Shown here piece by piece: positions 1-9,838 of a DNA stretch of 64,000 nt. Source of the DNA: an uncultured Opitutales bacterium (GTDB taxonomy: Bacteria > Verrucomicrobiota > Verrucomicrobiia > Opitutales > UBA2995). Within the stretch, counting starts at the first letter, position 1. Every line of letters starts with the position of its first letter. Below the pieces are notes generated by a model, which had not been told where the DNA came from, did not search any database, and worked only from the letters and a program-made list of their open reading frames with translations. The DNA is taken from positions 31,169 through 95,168 of the forward strand of contig CALJGU010000050.1 of the NCBI GenBank assembly GCA_938075565.1. Reading direction: 5' to 3'. The position numbers were made by a program, and so were the translations under genes.

Positions 1-232
1 GCTGAAAAGCGGGAATATCCTTGGTATCCTCTCCTCCGATACACACCGTTCCCTCATCGTTATATTCAAGCCCGGCAATAATCCGCAAGAGTGTGGTCTT
101 CCCACAACCGGATGGACCTAATAAGGAAAAGAACTCGCCCTGCTTAATCGTTAGACTGACCCCATCCAAGGCAACGGTTTCACCGAAGCGCCGGCTTACG
201 TTTGTTATTTCAATATCAGAGTCTTCTACCAT
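1..232 (-). CDS. ABC transporter ATP-binding protein, partial (cut by window start)
   Basis: Reading the minus strand from the ATG at 232 gives about 77 codons running off the window edge, so the ORF track misses it. The translation has an intact Walker A (GPSGCGKTTLLR) at residues about 39-50, preceded by the usual RRFGETVALDGVSL stretch of the first beta-sheet. This layout is typical of importer ATPases of the PotA/CysA/FbpC type (spermidine, sulfate, iron and similar substrates). The substrate cannot be told because the Walker B, signature and C-terminal regulatory regions lie outside the window. It would energise a membrane permease at the cytoplasmic face. Confidence 0.85.
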   Translation of the reverse strand, partial: MVEDSDIEITNVSRRFGETVALDGVSLTIKQGEFFSLLGPSGCGKTTLLRIIAGLEYNDEGTVCIGGEDTKDIPAFQ

Positions 233-433
233 AGAGAGTTAAAAGGATTCAGGTCTTTTGCTGTAACGGGAGACCTCGGGGAACAAAGCCAATTGAAACA
301 AAACCGAGTGGAGCTTAAAAGGAGAATTTTCAAAAAGTGTAACCCGTAAAACGCAGTAAATATTCTACCCATGCGCCGAAACAGAAGACGGTGAAACGTA
401 ATTGAATTAGGGATACTCGATTCCAGGAGAGAA

Positions 434-2837
434 TTACAAATTATCACTGTCATCTTTCTCCTCCCAAGGTAGACCTTGATCCACCCAGGCTTTGAGGAGT
501 TCAACTTCGTCACTGGAAAGGGCTTCGTATTTCTCACGTTTAAAAAGGGGAGGCATTTCCAGGTCCTCGAGCTGATCGCTCACCATCCAGATGAGATCAC
601 TGTCGGCGGCTTGACCGATGATGGCTACGGGATCGAAGGATTGACCTCCCGTGAGGAAGCTTTCGCGTTTATCGATGTTAAAGCCGCCTTTGATCTTTTT
701 CAAATCGGACCCGTGGCAACCGGTACAAGAACGCTCAAAGATGGGGCGAATATCGCGATGATAATCGAATGGAGGAGCATCCGCTGAGGAACCTTCCATT
801 ATCTGAGCAACTTTCACTTTCTTGGCGTAGTTTTCAGGAACTTCCATAACCATCCAATCGGTCGATTCAGTCTCACCCACTTCCGGTTGGGTTAAGAGGA
901 GAGCCATCGCGGCCCATGAAGTTCCACCGGCAGATATCCACTGATCTTTGCCGTGAGGGAAACCACTTTCGAAGCGGGGTTGAAAGGGCCAGGACCGGCT
1001 TTTCACAAACCACGACCCGTCTTCAAATTGCGTGCGTAGTAAACAGCGGACACCGTTCTGAAATGCTTCGTGTGAAGTTTTGATTCCCCCCTCCGCATTG
1101 AGTGTATAGAGCGCCAACCCAGTTGCCCAGGCATCGCTGGGATTGCCTTCGACCTGGGTCCAACCACCATCGGTCTGCTGCTGAGCTAATATTGCTTTCA
1201 CGTAGGGGCGCAGCCGTGACGTGAGTTCCCCTGCCCATCCAAGGCCGAGTAATTGATGGAGCTCCTGATTGAGGTTCATCGGTTCGGCTTTGTGTAAATA
1301 TTTTCGGGCGTTGCTGAGGACTTCTTTCGTTTGGGAGCGAAGCGCCGGAACCGGATACGCCTGTATACCTCCCACCGCAAACGTAACCCCCAGGATCGGT
1401 CCGTCTTCCATGGGTGGGCGATATTCGTTAGAGGACGAGGATCCGTCCGGGTATTGTGCCGCGATCAGATAACGAGCCATGGCCTCAGTCAATTCATCGG
1501 CAGGATACTTTGAGGCGGCAAGCCCCATGAGGCCGTATCCAACCACGATGGGTGCATCCGGCTGAGGAGGAATCATTTCATAGGCCTTGGCGATATCATC
1601 ATCATTCGTCCAATAGCGGACATGATCCTGTGTCTGGCGAGCAATGGATGTTTTATCCACTTCGAAGCCGCGATCGATAGCCATGTTGAAAGCTACGACT
1701 GGCAAGGTTTCCTGGTGACAGGAAACACACTTCTGCTCTTGAACGACACCGCTATTAAGGAATCCATCCGAGTTGATCTGTAGCAAATCAACAGCCCGAG
1801 TTATCGAGTCCCGGATAATTGGATTGAGATCCTCGCCGAACGCCGGAAGCGGATGGTCCGGGATGATCTTATTCTTTTTGGCTTTAGTACCCGCTTGACC
1901 ACCGGCCTCCAACAATACGGTTTCCAAGGCTTTGTTGTTTCGATCACGTGCCCAATCCAACGCTGTCTCACCGAGAACACTCATAGTGTTTGGATCCACA
2001 CCTTTCTCAATCAGCAGCTTTGCCACGGAGGCTTCATCCGTTTCGTTGTAGGCAGCCCAAAGCATAACGGGAGTTTCATGCTGACCAAATGGAGATCGAG
2101 CCTCCAGGTTCGCACCATGCTCGATAAGCAGCTTAGAGATGTCAGGCCATTGTCCGTAGAGAGATGCGATAAGAGCGTTTCCGAAAAAGGGATCAAAACC
2201 ATCCACATCAGCCCCCACCTCAAGCAAGCGTTCAACGATCGCTTTATGGCCTTTCGATGCCGGCTTAATCACATCCACGGGTTTTACTCCCTTTTCCAAA
2301 AACAGATTCACCTGTTCCAAATCCCCATTCCAGGCAGCCACTCCCACGAGGGACGATTGAAAGAATTCATTGGTCAGAGCTTCGACTTTCACCGTCGTCT
2401 CCGCTCCATGCTCTAATAGCAGTTTTACCACCTTGGTGGAGTCAGGCCTTATCACCGCCGCCATCAGAGGCGTGATTAACATCCGCACCTTTTTTCAAGA
2501 GCGCTTTGACCGACTGGATGTTGCCGATGGCGTAAATGAGCGGAGTGGCTCCAGCATCATTGAGTGCATCCACTTCGGCACCTCGTTTGAGGATTTCTTT
2601 CACAAGCCTCGCATCGCCATTCAGGGCAGCCCAATGGAGAGCCGTATTTCCAAGCTCATCTCGAACGTCCAAGTCGACTTCTTGTTTCAACAAGGAGCGA
2701 AGAGTTCGGGAATTACCCGCGTGCACAGCATCGACCAAGGCCTGAGCTTGCACAATCGAGTAAGCAGAAATCGACAGTAGAGAAAGGAAGATCCAGAAAG
2801 AAAACCGGACCCGAGATGGGGTATAAAATTCGGACAT
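434..2837 (-). pseudogene. Ankyrin-repeat / PVC-type cytochrome c protein, frameshifted
   Basis: Two overlapping minus-strand frames (2442-2837 and 434-2488) together make one protein of about 790 residues. The N-terminal frame has a signal peptide and three ankyrin repeats (ELGNTALHWAALNGD, DAGATPLIYAIG), and breaks in the middle of the fourth repeat. The second frame resumes with TPLMAAVIRPDS and continues ankyrin repeats, then a CVSCH heme motif, a region resembling prenyltransferase-type alpha/alpha repeats (DGGWTQVEG, DGSWFVKSRS), and a C-terminal planctomycete-type cytochrome domain with CTGCHG. Such proteins are periplasmic. A +1 shift near 2462-2480 is needed to join the frames. The gene is either a young pseudogene, a sequencing or assembly error, or two translated parts; I favour a broken gene. 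Confidence 0.75.
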
Positions 2838-2878
2838 AAAACGTAGGGATCGTTGATTAGGGGAATGGAGTTAAAGAA

Positions 2879-3838
2879 TTAGCCTATCCTTTTCAGGATT
2901 TGATCTTTGCCATCCTTCGGGTGGATAGTGAGACCGTTTACTTTTCCGCTTTTAGTCGCATCAAAAGAAACCTGTTTCCCATCGCTGCTGGCACCGAAGG
3001 TAAATCGTCCGTTTGCCAGAGGTCGGATTTCAACCTTGGGGAAATGTTCGTCTATTTCGACAAACAGTTGGTGACCATTTCGAGTGACCGTGTAGGTCCG
3101 TTCGGTCTTTTTCGTCTTTAGGAGATATTGACCGACATAGGTATCCAATACCTCATGATCGACAGCTGAGGGCACCTTCTTTCAGTGAAGGTTGAGGCTG
3201 AATATATTTCTCCTGCCCTCTTTGGGAACCACCGTCAAACGCTCCTGTTCTTCCACCGACAGGTTGCTAAAAAGAATATCTGGCTAGTTGAGCGGCTCGC
3301 CGGGGAAGTAGCACTGAGTAATCAACTCATGATACCCCCGCATGGTAATCTTGAAATGAATGTGCGGTGCCCGGTAGCCCGCGTCTTCATCGGGTTCGCC
3401 TCCGTCGAGGAAGGCTAATGGATAAGGAGCCGGCTTGATGGTTTTGAAACCGTAGTTACCTTTGTCATCGCTGACCGTTTACCCGAAGCTCTGGAAGTTG
3501 GGGTCCAAGGGAGCCGGGTTCTTGTCCTACACATGATTGTAGCGACCGGCTGCGTTGGCCTGCCAGATTTCAATAAATACGCCCGGGACCGGGTTGCAGT
3601 CCTCGTCGAGGATCTTGCCGCGAATCCGAATAACTTCACCCTTGGCTCGTTCGGTATGGCCCTTGAGCATGGTGAGGTCCAAGTCCTTATCGTCCTGTTC
3701 ATGGACGGGATAAAATGGTCCCATGACCTGATCGGCAGAAACACCACAGGCTGCTTTGTCGCCCGCCATGGCGATATTGCCAGTTACGGTCCCAGCGGTA
3801 GCGCCCAGTCCAAGCTGGAGCATCGTACGACGATTCAT
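2879..3838 (-). pseudogene. Intradiol ring-cleavage dioxygenase with DUF3471-like tail, four internal stops
   Basis: From ATG 3838 a single frame of 319 codons runs to TAA at 2881-2879 with no frameshift, but stop codons interrupt it at codons 104 (TAG), 120 (TAA), 185 (TAG) and 219 (TGA). The reading between stops is clearly a protocatechuate/hydroxyquinol dioxygenase-type protein: a Tat-like leader (MNRRTMLQLGLGATAG), ADQVMGPFYP, GVFIEIWQANAAGRYNHV, NPAPLDPNFQSFG, and the iron-ligand region RAPHIHFKI. The part after codon 219 (TYVGQYLLK...) resembles the DUF3471 domain. The track shows only the first 103 and last 98 codons. Each stop is one C-to-T change from Gln or Arg. It is most likely an inactive gene; it lies next to another broken gene. 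Confidence 0.85.
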
Positions 3839-4497
3839 TTTTTTAGGAGATCACATAGGGAAACCTTTCTTGCTTGTTGAATGGTGAAGAAAGCAACGGG
3901 ACTCGAGCATCCCTGTTGCAGAAAAGAATATTGCCCATTATGGCCGAGGCAATCCCGGACTTCAGGAAGCGTAAAAATGTGCGGTTCATAGAGAGATATA
4001 GAATGCCTATATCTACTCATGCGCCGTTCGGGTGATTTGAGGGTCAATTATTTTCAATTATTCGTGACGAAAGAAAAAAAGTTAAGCACGAAGGAACACG
4101 AAGCTATACAACTGCAGCGTACAGCGTAATTTTTTAAACCGCTAATCTTCGCTAGTTTAAAGCTTAATTGGTACACACCGTAAATAATACAAATACAAAT
4201 CCGATGTTAGGATGGTAGCTTGTGCCAACCCAAAAGAATATCGGATTCCTTTGGGATGACAGCAAAGTGCTTTGTACGCAAACGACACCAATACATCAGC
4301 CCCACCTCTCCATTAATGGCTTCAGGAAAATATGATTCTGTATCCATTATTCTGTTAAGAAAATAGACAGAATCATGAATTACAAAATCTTAGTGTTGGA
4401 TTTGTCATCCAAGTCAAAATGGTGAATCAGGAACAGGCTTCCTAAGCTAGGTAAGTCGTGGGAAAAACACAGGCAAGATACCTGTGCTACTCTAATT
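3839..4497. other. Gene-poor spacer of about 660 bp
   Basis: No supported gene. The short minus ORF 3835-4047 and a 46-codon minus ORF at 4207-4347 match nothing I recognise. A 10-bp inverted repeat (ATGATTCTGT/ACAGAATCAT) lies at 4332-4376 with a 25-base loop. A purine-rich AAGCACGAAGGAACACGAAG stretch occurs near 4083-4102. The right end holds a copy of the CACAGGCA palindrome listed separately. Confidence 0.5.
4467..4493 (-). terminator. Hairpin repeat of the CACAGGCA family with T tract
   Basis: CACAGGCAAGATACCTGTG at 4468-4486 is a near-perfect palindrome just beyond the stop of the minus-strand gene at 4498. Read on the minus strand, the stem CACAGGTATCTTGCCTGTG is followed by TTTTT, so this copy can act as an intrinsic terminator for that gene. 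It belongs to a family with further copies at 9840, 25805, 45527 and 45563. Confidence 0.6.
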
Positions 4498-5175
4498 CTA
4501 AGCCAAGCGATCGCCAATATACAACATATAAGCGGCACGCTTGGCGCGTTCGTGGACTTTGGCTGGAACGGCCTTTACCTTAAATCCTACGCGGCCAAAG
4601 CGTGGTTCAAACATGGGTTCGGGACCGGCTGACCAGAAGATGACTCGACCTTTAGGTTTCAAGGCAGAGCGAATGGCTCTGAGTCCAGTATTTGAATACA
4701 AAGAGAAATTATCTTTTGCCACCTGGGCAACGGGGCCATTATCGACGTCCAGCATGATGGCATCGTAGGTTCCCGGCTTTGCTTTGCGGATCAGCTTACT
4801 GGCATTCTGAATACGGATTTCCACCCGGGCATGATCTACCAGCGCACCGTTGAGGGATTGCATATGCTCCCGATTCCACTCCTCCATCTTCGGCAATAAT
4901 TCAGCCACTTCGACGATCGTCTTATCATTCGAAAATTTAAGCGCTGTCCGAAGTGTACATCCTAGGCCGAGCCCTCCGACCAGAACCCGGGACTCTTTTT
5001 CAGGATTGAGTCGTTCAACTCCCAACTGCCCCAGCAACTCTTCAGAGGTGCTTGCCCTGGAATGCATGATCTCTGCACCATCCAAGCTGATAGAGTAATC
5101 ACCATCGTGCTCAAAGAGAGACATCGTGCCTCCATCAGGTGTTATTGTTTCGTCTAGTTTGATGTGCGGTTTCAA
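4498..5175 (-). CDS. Spermidine synthase-like methyltransferase-fold protein
   Basis: A 225-residue protein with a Rossmann-type SAM-binding core: VLVGGLGLGCTLRTAL is the glycine-rich motif, KTIVEVAELLPKMEEWN the second strand with the acidic ribose-binding residue, and YDAIMLDVDNGP the fourth-strand region. This is the layout of polyamine aminopropyltransferases, but the N-terminal substrate domain is short (about 60 residues) and the full speE active-site signature is not obvious. It may be a spermidine-synthase-like enzyme of unknown substrate. Its start overlaps the end of the CPBP gene by 4 bp, so the two are translationally coupled. The product is probably cytoplasmic. Confidence 0.75.
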   Translation of the reverse strand: MKPHIKLDETITPDGGTMSLFEHDGDYSISLDGAEIMHSRASTSEELLGQLGVERLNPEKESRVLVGGLGLGCTLRTALKFSNDKTIVEVAELLPKMEEWNREHMQSLNGALVDHARVEIRIQNASKLIRKAKPGTYDAIMLDVDNGPVAQVAKDNFSLYSNTGLRAIRSALKPKGRVIFWSAGPEPMFEPRFGRVGFKVKAVPAKVHERAKRAAYMLYIGDRLA

Positions 5176-5927
5176 GAGAGTAGTAGATAGAAAATGGTAT
5201 AATTCATACCGAGGTTATAAAATGAATGCCCAATGATCGCCGGAAGAATCGATTGGTATTTTATCCGAAGCCAGCTAAAACCCAAACTTGTCACGATCAT
5301 CAACACCCACCGGAGGAATCCAGAGATCCAAAACACCTTCAAACCTTCCTCCCCGAGAGCAATTCCATGATGGAATAAATGCACAGTGGCAAAGAGGAAG
5401 GCACTGACACCCACACCCCAAATGAGGCCCCAGCGATCTTGAACCACTCGCTGAATGCAGCCGCGAAACAATATCTCCTCCCCAATGGGTGAAAAGATCA
5501 TGGCAGGGATGGTGAACATCCAAAACAGTTTATTCCTCGGCATTTGCAGGACTCGTTCGTCCTGAAGGAAAGTGGCCGCCACAGATTGAAACCAATGCTG
5601 ATCCGAATCGTCATAAAACAGAATTCCGATCCAGTAGCAGACGAGAGCTAACATCAACCCGAGCAACGGGGCCGATATGCCCCAACCAAATCCTTTGGGC
5701 AAGGTCAGCCCGATGTCGCTCCTGCCTTGATGGGTTAGAAAAAGTAAAGGGACAAACCACATTAGCAGAAAACCTAGCATGGTCATCTGCCCGGGCCCTC
5801 CAACAATGGTTCCGTAAGCCCGGAAGAGTGTCAGGATGAGTAACACGATGCCGAGAAGGATTAACCCGTTCGGACAAATCTTTCGCCAGAGAGGGCGTAT
5901 CTGTATATCAGAATCTTTCAGGCTCAT
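5172..5927 (-). CDS. CPBP family intramembrane metalloprotease
   Basis: A 251-residue polytopic membrane protein with about seven hydrophobic segments. The CPBP (CAAX protease / bacteriocin-processing, Abi) motifs are present in order: EEILFRG with the glutamate pair and arginine at residues about 147-153, a histidine in ATVHLFHHG, and the distal HSFYNLG. These residues form the intramembrane metal-dependent active site in this family. The substrate is unknown. It sits between the AAC(6')-like gene (31-bp gap) and the spermidine-synthase-like gene (4-bp overlap), so these three likely form one transcript. Confidence 0.9.
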   Translation of the reverse strand: MSLKDSDIQIRPLWRKICPNGLILLGIVLLILTLFRAYGTIVGGPGQMTMLGFLLMWFVPLLFLTHQGRSDIGLTLPKGFGWGISAPLLGLMLALVCYWIGILFYDDSDQHWFQSVAATFLQDERVLQMPRNKLFWMFTIPAMIFSPIGEEILFRGCIQRVVQDRWGLIWGVGVSAFLFATVHLFHHGIALGEEGLKVFWISGFLRWVLMIVTSLGFSWLRIKYQSILPAIIGHSFYNLGMNYTIFYLLLS

Positions 5928-5958
5928 TTCTTAATTACTAAGTTTCATGCCGTCCAAG

Positions 5959-6399
5959 TTAGTTAAACTTTTTCATGAACTGAACCACCCGAAAGGTTTC
6001 CTTAAAGTCGTTTGCCTGGTGAAACTTAATGGCCTCGGCATTATGCAACTCCGCATCGGACCCCATTTCTGTGCAGCCCTGGTCTTTCATCCACTGCATC
6101 GCGGCTTCCATCAATTGCTTTGAAAGACCATGACTCCGATACTCCGGGAAGAAACAGACACCTTCCATGTATCCAACGGGAGACGACAAGCAGCCATCGA
6201 CAACATTGCGTAAAGAAGCCTCGAGGAAGCCCGCGACCTTGGAATTCTCTTCTATAAGGAAACAAACTTTATCGGAGTCACGGAGCCAAATGTTGATATC
6301 CTCCTCATGAACCGCTTCAGGACAACCATCATAGACAATTCCTCTCAATGCTTTCCAAACATCACGATCATATTCTGTAGCAATGCGAATCACATTCAC
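5959..6399 (-). CDS. GNAT acetyltransferase, AAC(6')-I-like
   Basis: A 146-residue single-domain GNAT protein. The acetyl-CoA-binding region FPEYRSHGLSKQLMEAA carries the R-x-x-G-x pattern, although the last glycine is replaced by serine. The surrounding blocks GFLEASLRNVVDGC, SPVGYMEGV, GCTEMGSDAEL and FHQANDFKETFRVVQF match the aminoglycoside 6'-N-acetyltransferase type I subfamily more than generic GNATs. In an environmental genome such a gene need not confer resistance; it may acetylate another amine. It is transcribed divergently from the dehydrogenase at 6474 with a 74-bp gap and probably leads the three-gene minus operon ending at 4498. Confidence 0.8.
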   Translation of the reverse strand: MNVIRIATEYDRDVWKALRGIVYDGCPEAVHEEDINIWLRDSDKVCFLIEENSKVAGFLEASLRNVVDGCLSSPVGYMEGVCFFPEYRSHGLSKQLMEAAMQWMKDQGCTEMGSDAELHNAEAIKFHQANDFKETFRVVQFMKKFN

Positions 6400-6473
6400 A
6401 AAATCGCGACATCTGTTTTACTGCGCAAGATATTAACTTGCAGAGCACTCACGAAATTCCATCTTTCAACCCC

Positions 6474-9400
6474 ATGCTTCTTCGCGTCCTACCATTTTTT
6501 CTGACTACTTTGTCCATTCTTCTACTCACGGCTTGCTCAAAACAAACGAGCACTCGCTCTACTGCCAAACCGGATCAAGCAGAGGAAGTCGTAGCTTCTC
6601 AAGATGAACCCATTGCAAATGATGCCGATTCCCAGGACATCCAATACATCAAGTGGACGCCTGAATTAAATATCCCGGATCCTGTATCGATTAGCTTTGA
6701 TGATCGTGGCCGTGCCTACGTGACTCAGACCCGGCGCCGACGAGCGAACGACCTGGATATACGTGGACAGCGAGATTGGATCGTTGACGATGTGAGCTTC
6801 AACCATGTGGATGATAAGGAAGCCTTTCTAAAGGCACAGTTGGATCCGGAAAGAGCCGAGGAAAACAAAGATCGTTTTCTCGATCACAACGGTGATGGTG
6901 CCATCGACTGGCGAGATCTGGCTGTCCTCAGTGAGAGCATCTACCTGATCGAAGATACCGACGACGATGGCTTCGCAGATAGCTCCAAAGTTTATTATGA
7001 TGATTTCAAGACTCTGGTAACTGGCGTGGCTGCTGGCGTACTTTGGCATGAGGGTGACGTCTATGCCACCGTAGCACCCGATGTCTGGAAATTTCGCGAT
7101 ACAGATGGTGATGATATTCCTGACCAGAAAGAAGTGCTCGCCCATGGGTTTGGAGTACACATCGCTTACGGGGGTCACGACATGCACGGACTTATTGTGG
7201 GACCGGATGGAAAGATCTACTGGTCGATCGGGGACAAAGGAATCAACGTGACCTCAAAGGGAGGAAAACAATTTTTCTATCCCAACCAAGGCGGAATGCT
7301 TCGGGCCAATCCAGATGGAAGCGATTTTGAAGTATTCGCTCGTGGATTAAGAAACGTGCAAGAGCCCGCTTTCGACAACTACGGAAATTGGTTTGGTGTG
7401 GACAACGACTCGGACCAAACGGGAGAGACCGAGCGCTTCATGTATATCGTGGATGGCATGGACGCAGGCTGGCGCAATGATTACCAGTACCGGGGCGATG
7501 GATACAATCCATGGATGGAGGAAAAGATGACCATCCCCCACCATAAAGGACAGGCGGCTTACATTACGCCCACTATTCGCAATTATGTAGATGGACCCGC
7601 TGGGTTCGTAAAGAACCCAGGCACGGCACTCAACGAACGCTACAAAGATTACTTTTTTCTCAATGCTACAATGAACGGAGCCCAATACGCCTTCCAGGTG
7701 GAGCCAGATGGAGCGTCATTCAAGATGGTGAATGACCACCAGATCGGGAAAGGCCTGCCATTGATCGGCCTCACCTGGGGATTTGATGGTGCCCTCTACA
7801 CACCAGATTGGGGAGGAGGATACCCCATGAATGAAACAGGCGCTATTTGGAAACTTGATACTCCAGGCGGGAATCAAGCTATTCGGGCCGAAGTGGAGCA
7901 ATTACTCCTGGAAGGCATGGCTGAAAGAAATGTTCCCCAACTACGCGAGTTATTGTCTCATCCGGATCAGCGCATTCGCCTCAACGCTCAATTTGAACTC
8001 GTTAAGCGAAACGAGACAGGCTCGCTTGTGGAAGACAGCCAAGCCGATCATCAACTTAAAAGGATTCATGCTGTTTGGGGACTCGGACAGCTTGCGAGAG
8101 CAGAGGACGAAACAGCCATCAACCAATTGCTCAAACTCCTCGATGCGTCTGATCCTGAGATTCAGGTGCAGGCGAGTAAAGTGCTTGGCGACTTAAAACC
8201 TGGCAGCTTCAATGGACAAGTCCTTATTCCTCTATGCGATTCCGATCACCCTCGAGTGCGCTTTCAAGCGGCCTTGTCAATCGGCCGACAAGGAGTGAGC
8301 GAAGCTTTCAATAAGATCGTTTCACTCATCGAATCCAACGATGAGAATGACACCTACATGCGACATGCAGGCGTGGCTGCCCTTGAGGGCATCGGAGGTG
8401 CAGAGACCCTTTTAAGCCATACTTCGGAACAAGTTCGCCTCAGCGCTGTAGTTGCGCTACGCAGACTCGTGAATCCATCGGTGGCTGATTTTCTTATGGA
8501 TAGTTCGGAACTCGTCGTGACCGAAGCAGCACGAGCCATCCATGATGATTTTTCAATCGAAGAAGCATTGCCTAAACTCGCGAGACACCTGGTTTCGAAC
8601 AGCAGCAACAACGAAGCCCTTGTGCGGAGACTCATAAATGCCAACTTCCGGATTGGAGGCGAGAACGAAGCGTACCAGGTCGCTGAATACGCAGAAAATA
8701 ATAACAATTCAGCTGTCTTACGTCTGGATGCACTCGATGCCTTGGCAAATTGGAAAACTCCTCCCCCACTCGACCGCGTTGATGGAAGACGCCGCTACTT
8801 CAAGGATCGCTCTGCGGCCAATATTGGAAGTATGGTAAAAGGTAAATTGGAGAACTTGCTCAACTCCGAGAACTCCGAAATCCTGGAGAAAGCTGTAAGC
8901 GCGGCAAACAACTTATCCGTCACCCTAAGTCCAGTCGCGCTGGAAAAGCTCCTACGCAACAACCAGGCCCCTGGCTCCCTCCGCATGGAAGCACTGAAGA
9001 GTCTTCAAAACCCAAAGAACATAACATACGCGCAAAACTCAGGCAGCGAAGATTTGCGAATGGCCGCGGCCAGTTTCCTTATGAAAACCAACAAGGAGGG
9101 TGCAGCTAATTTCTTGGCAACCCGCCTAGGCCGTTCCCGCTCAATCACCGAGAAACAAAAAACCATAGCCATGCTGGCCGAAATAGGGAACGAGACCGCC
9201 GACCGAGAAATCAAACTGCAGTTTGAACAGCTGGACCTTGGAACCTTACCCGCGGGATTGCAGCTGGATATTCTTGAAGCGGCCAACTCCCGAGCCATGA
9301 CCAGCGAAATCGAAGCGTTTGAAGCGACTCGCCCCACGGGGTCACCCCTCGCAGCTTATATCGAGACCCTTGACGGAGGAAGCATCGAGGCGGGTGAAGC

Positions 9401-9794
9401 GATTGCCAATACACACCTGGCTGCGCAATGTGCACGGTGCCACAAATTTGAAGATGGCAGGGGTAGCGAGATAGGACCCAACCTAAAGGACATCGGTGCT
9501 AATAGAGACAAAGAATACATCCTTAGATCCCTCGTCGAACCTGGCGCCGATATTGCGGAAGGTTTCGGTATAACCACCGTTAGCTTGAAGAATGGAGAAA
9601 GCCTCACCGCTCAACTGGGAAAAGAAACAGATTCGGGCATCGAGCTTATTGATTTGGAAGGAAACAGACAAATCATCTCAAATGCACAAATTGAGTCTCG
9701 GACTGATCCGATGTCCTCAATGCCTCCCATGGGATTTATTTTGAACAAGAGAGAGCTGAGAGATTTGGTAGCCTATTTAAGTAGCCTGAATTAA
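6474..9794 (+). CDS. PVC-type dehydrogenase with HEAT repeats and C-terminal cytochrome c domain, lipoprotein
   Basis: The track starts at 6438, but the ATG at 6474 gives a clean lipoprotein signal (MLLRVLPFFLTTLSILLLTACSK), so I use it; about 1106 residues. After the signal comes a sorbosone/glucose-dehydrogenase-like beta-propeller (residues about 45-465), with Asp-rich loops such as DHNGDGAIDW and DTDDDGFADSS that look calcium-binding. Residues about 490-950 are HEAT-like alpha repeats, and the C-terminus is a Verrucomicrobia/Pirellula-type heme domain with CARCHKF at about 986 and a distal MPPMGF methionine. This matches the TIGR02604/TIGR02603 protein family. Inferred role: periplasmic oxidation of a sugar or polyol with electron transfer through the heme. 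The real substrate is unknown. Confidence 0.9.
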   Translation: MLLRVLPFFLTTLSILLLTACSKQTSTRSTAKPDQAEEVVASQDEPIANDADSQDIQYIKWTPELNIPDPVSISFDDRGRAYVTQTRRRRANDLDIRGQRDWIVDDVSFNHVDDKEAFLKAQLDPERAEENKDRFLDHNGDGAIDWRDLAVLSESIYLIEDTDDDGFADSSKVYYDDFKTLVTGVAAGVLWHEGDVYATVAPDVWKFRDTDGDDIPDQKEVLAHGFGVHIAYGGHDMHGLIVGPDGKIYWSIGDKGINVTSKGGKQFFYPNQGGMLRANPDGSDFEVFARGLRNVQEPAFDNYGNWFGVDNDSDQTGETERFMYIVDGMDAGWRNDYQYRGDGYNPWMEEKMTIPHHKGQAAYITPTIRNYVDGPAGFVKNPGTALNERYKDYFFLNATMNGAQYAFQVEPDGASFKMVNDHQIGKGLPLIGLTWGFDGALYTPDWGGGYPMNETGAIWKLDTPGGNQAIRAEVEQLLLEGMAERNVPQLRELLSHPDQRIRLNAQFELVKRNETGSLVEDSQADHQLKRIHAVWGLGQLARAEDETAINQLLKLLDASDPEIQVQASKVLGDLKPGSFNGQVLIPLCDSDHPRVRFQAALSIGRQGVSEAFNKIVSLIESNDENDTYMRHAGVAALEGIGGAETLLSHTSEQVRLSAVVALRRLVNPSVADFLMDSSELVVTEAARAIHDDFSIEEALPKLARHLVSNSSNNEALVRRLINANFRIGGENEAYQVAEYAENNNNSAVLRLDALDALANWKTPPPLDRVDGRRRYFKDRSAANIGSMVKGKLENLLNSENSEILEKAVSAANNLSVTLSPVALEKLLRNNQAPGSLRMEALKSLQNPKNITYAQNSGSEDLRMAAASFLMKTNKEGAANFLATRLGRSRSITEKQKTIAMLAEIGNETADREIKLQFEQLDLGTLPAGLQLDILEAANSRAMTSEIEAFEATRPTGSPLAAYIETLDGGSIEAGEAIANTHLAAQCARCHKFEDGRGSEIGPNLKDIGANRDKEYILRSLVEPGADIAEGFGITTVSLKNGESLTAQLGKETDSGIELIDLEGNRQIISNAQIESRTDPMSSMPPMGFILNKRELRDLVAYLSSLN

Positions 9795-9838
9795 GGGAAA
9801 GGGGCTACTCGCTTGTCTATCAATTCTAGACGAAACAT

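Noticed and set aside
1853-2416. 187-codon plus ORF
   Set aside because: Antisense to the ankyrin repeats, which leave long open frames on the opposite strand.
2475-2500. Programmed frameshift at the AAAAAAGG run in the ankyrin gene
   Set aside because: The phase of the run is wrong for a standard -1 slip, and a +1 slip there would delete the conserved GADVN of the ankyrin repeat; repeat collapse fits better.
2879-3838. Stop-codon reassignment (TAG/TAA as Gln) to explain the interrupted dioxygenase
   Set aside because: TAA, TAG and TGA clearly end intact genes elsewhere in the window, so a general recoding is excluded.
3835-4047. 70-codon minus ORF just before the dioxygenase pseudogene
   Set aside because: It overlaps the pseudogene start, matches no family I know, and has an uneven, non-protein-like composition.
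4207-4347. 46-codon minus ORF (begins MDTESYFPEA) in the spacer
   Set aside because: Reads like plausible protein but is too short, lacks a clear ribosome binding site and resembles nothing I can name.
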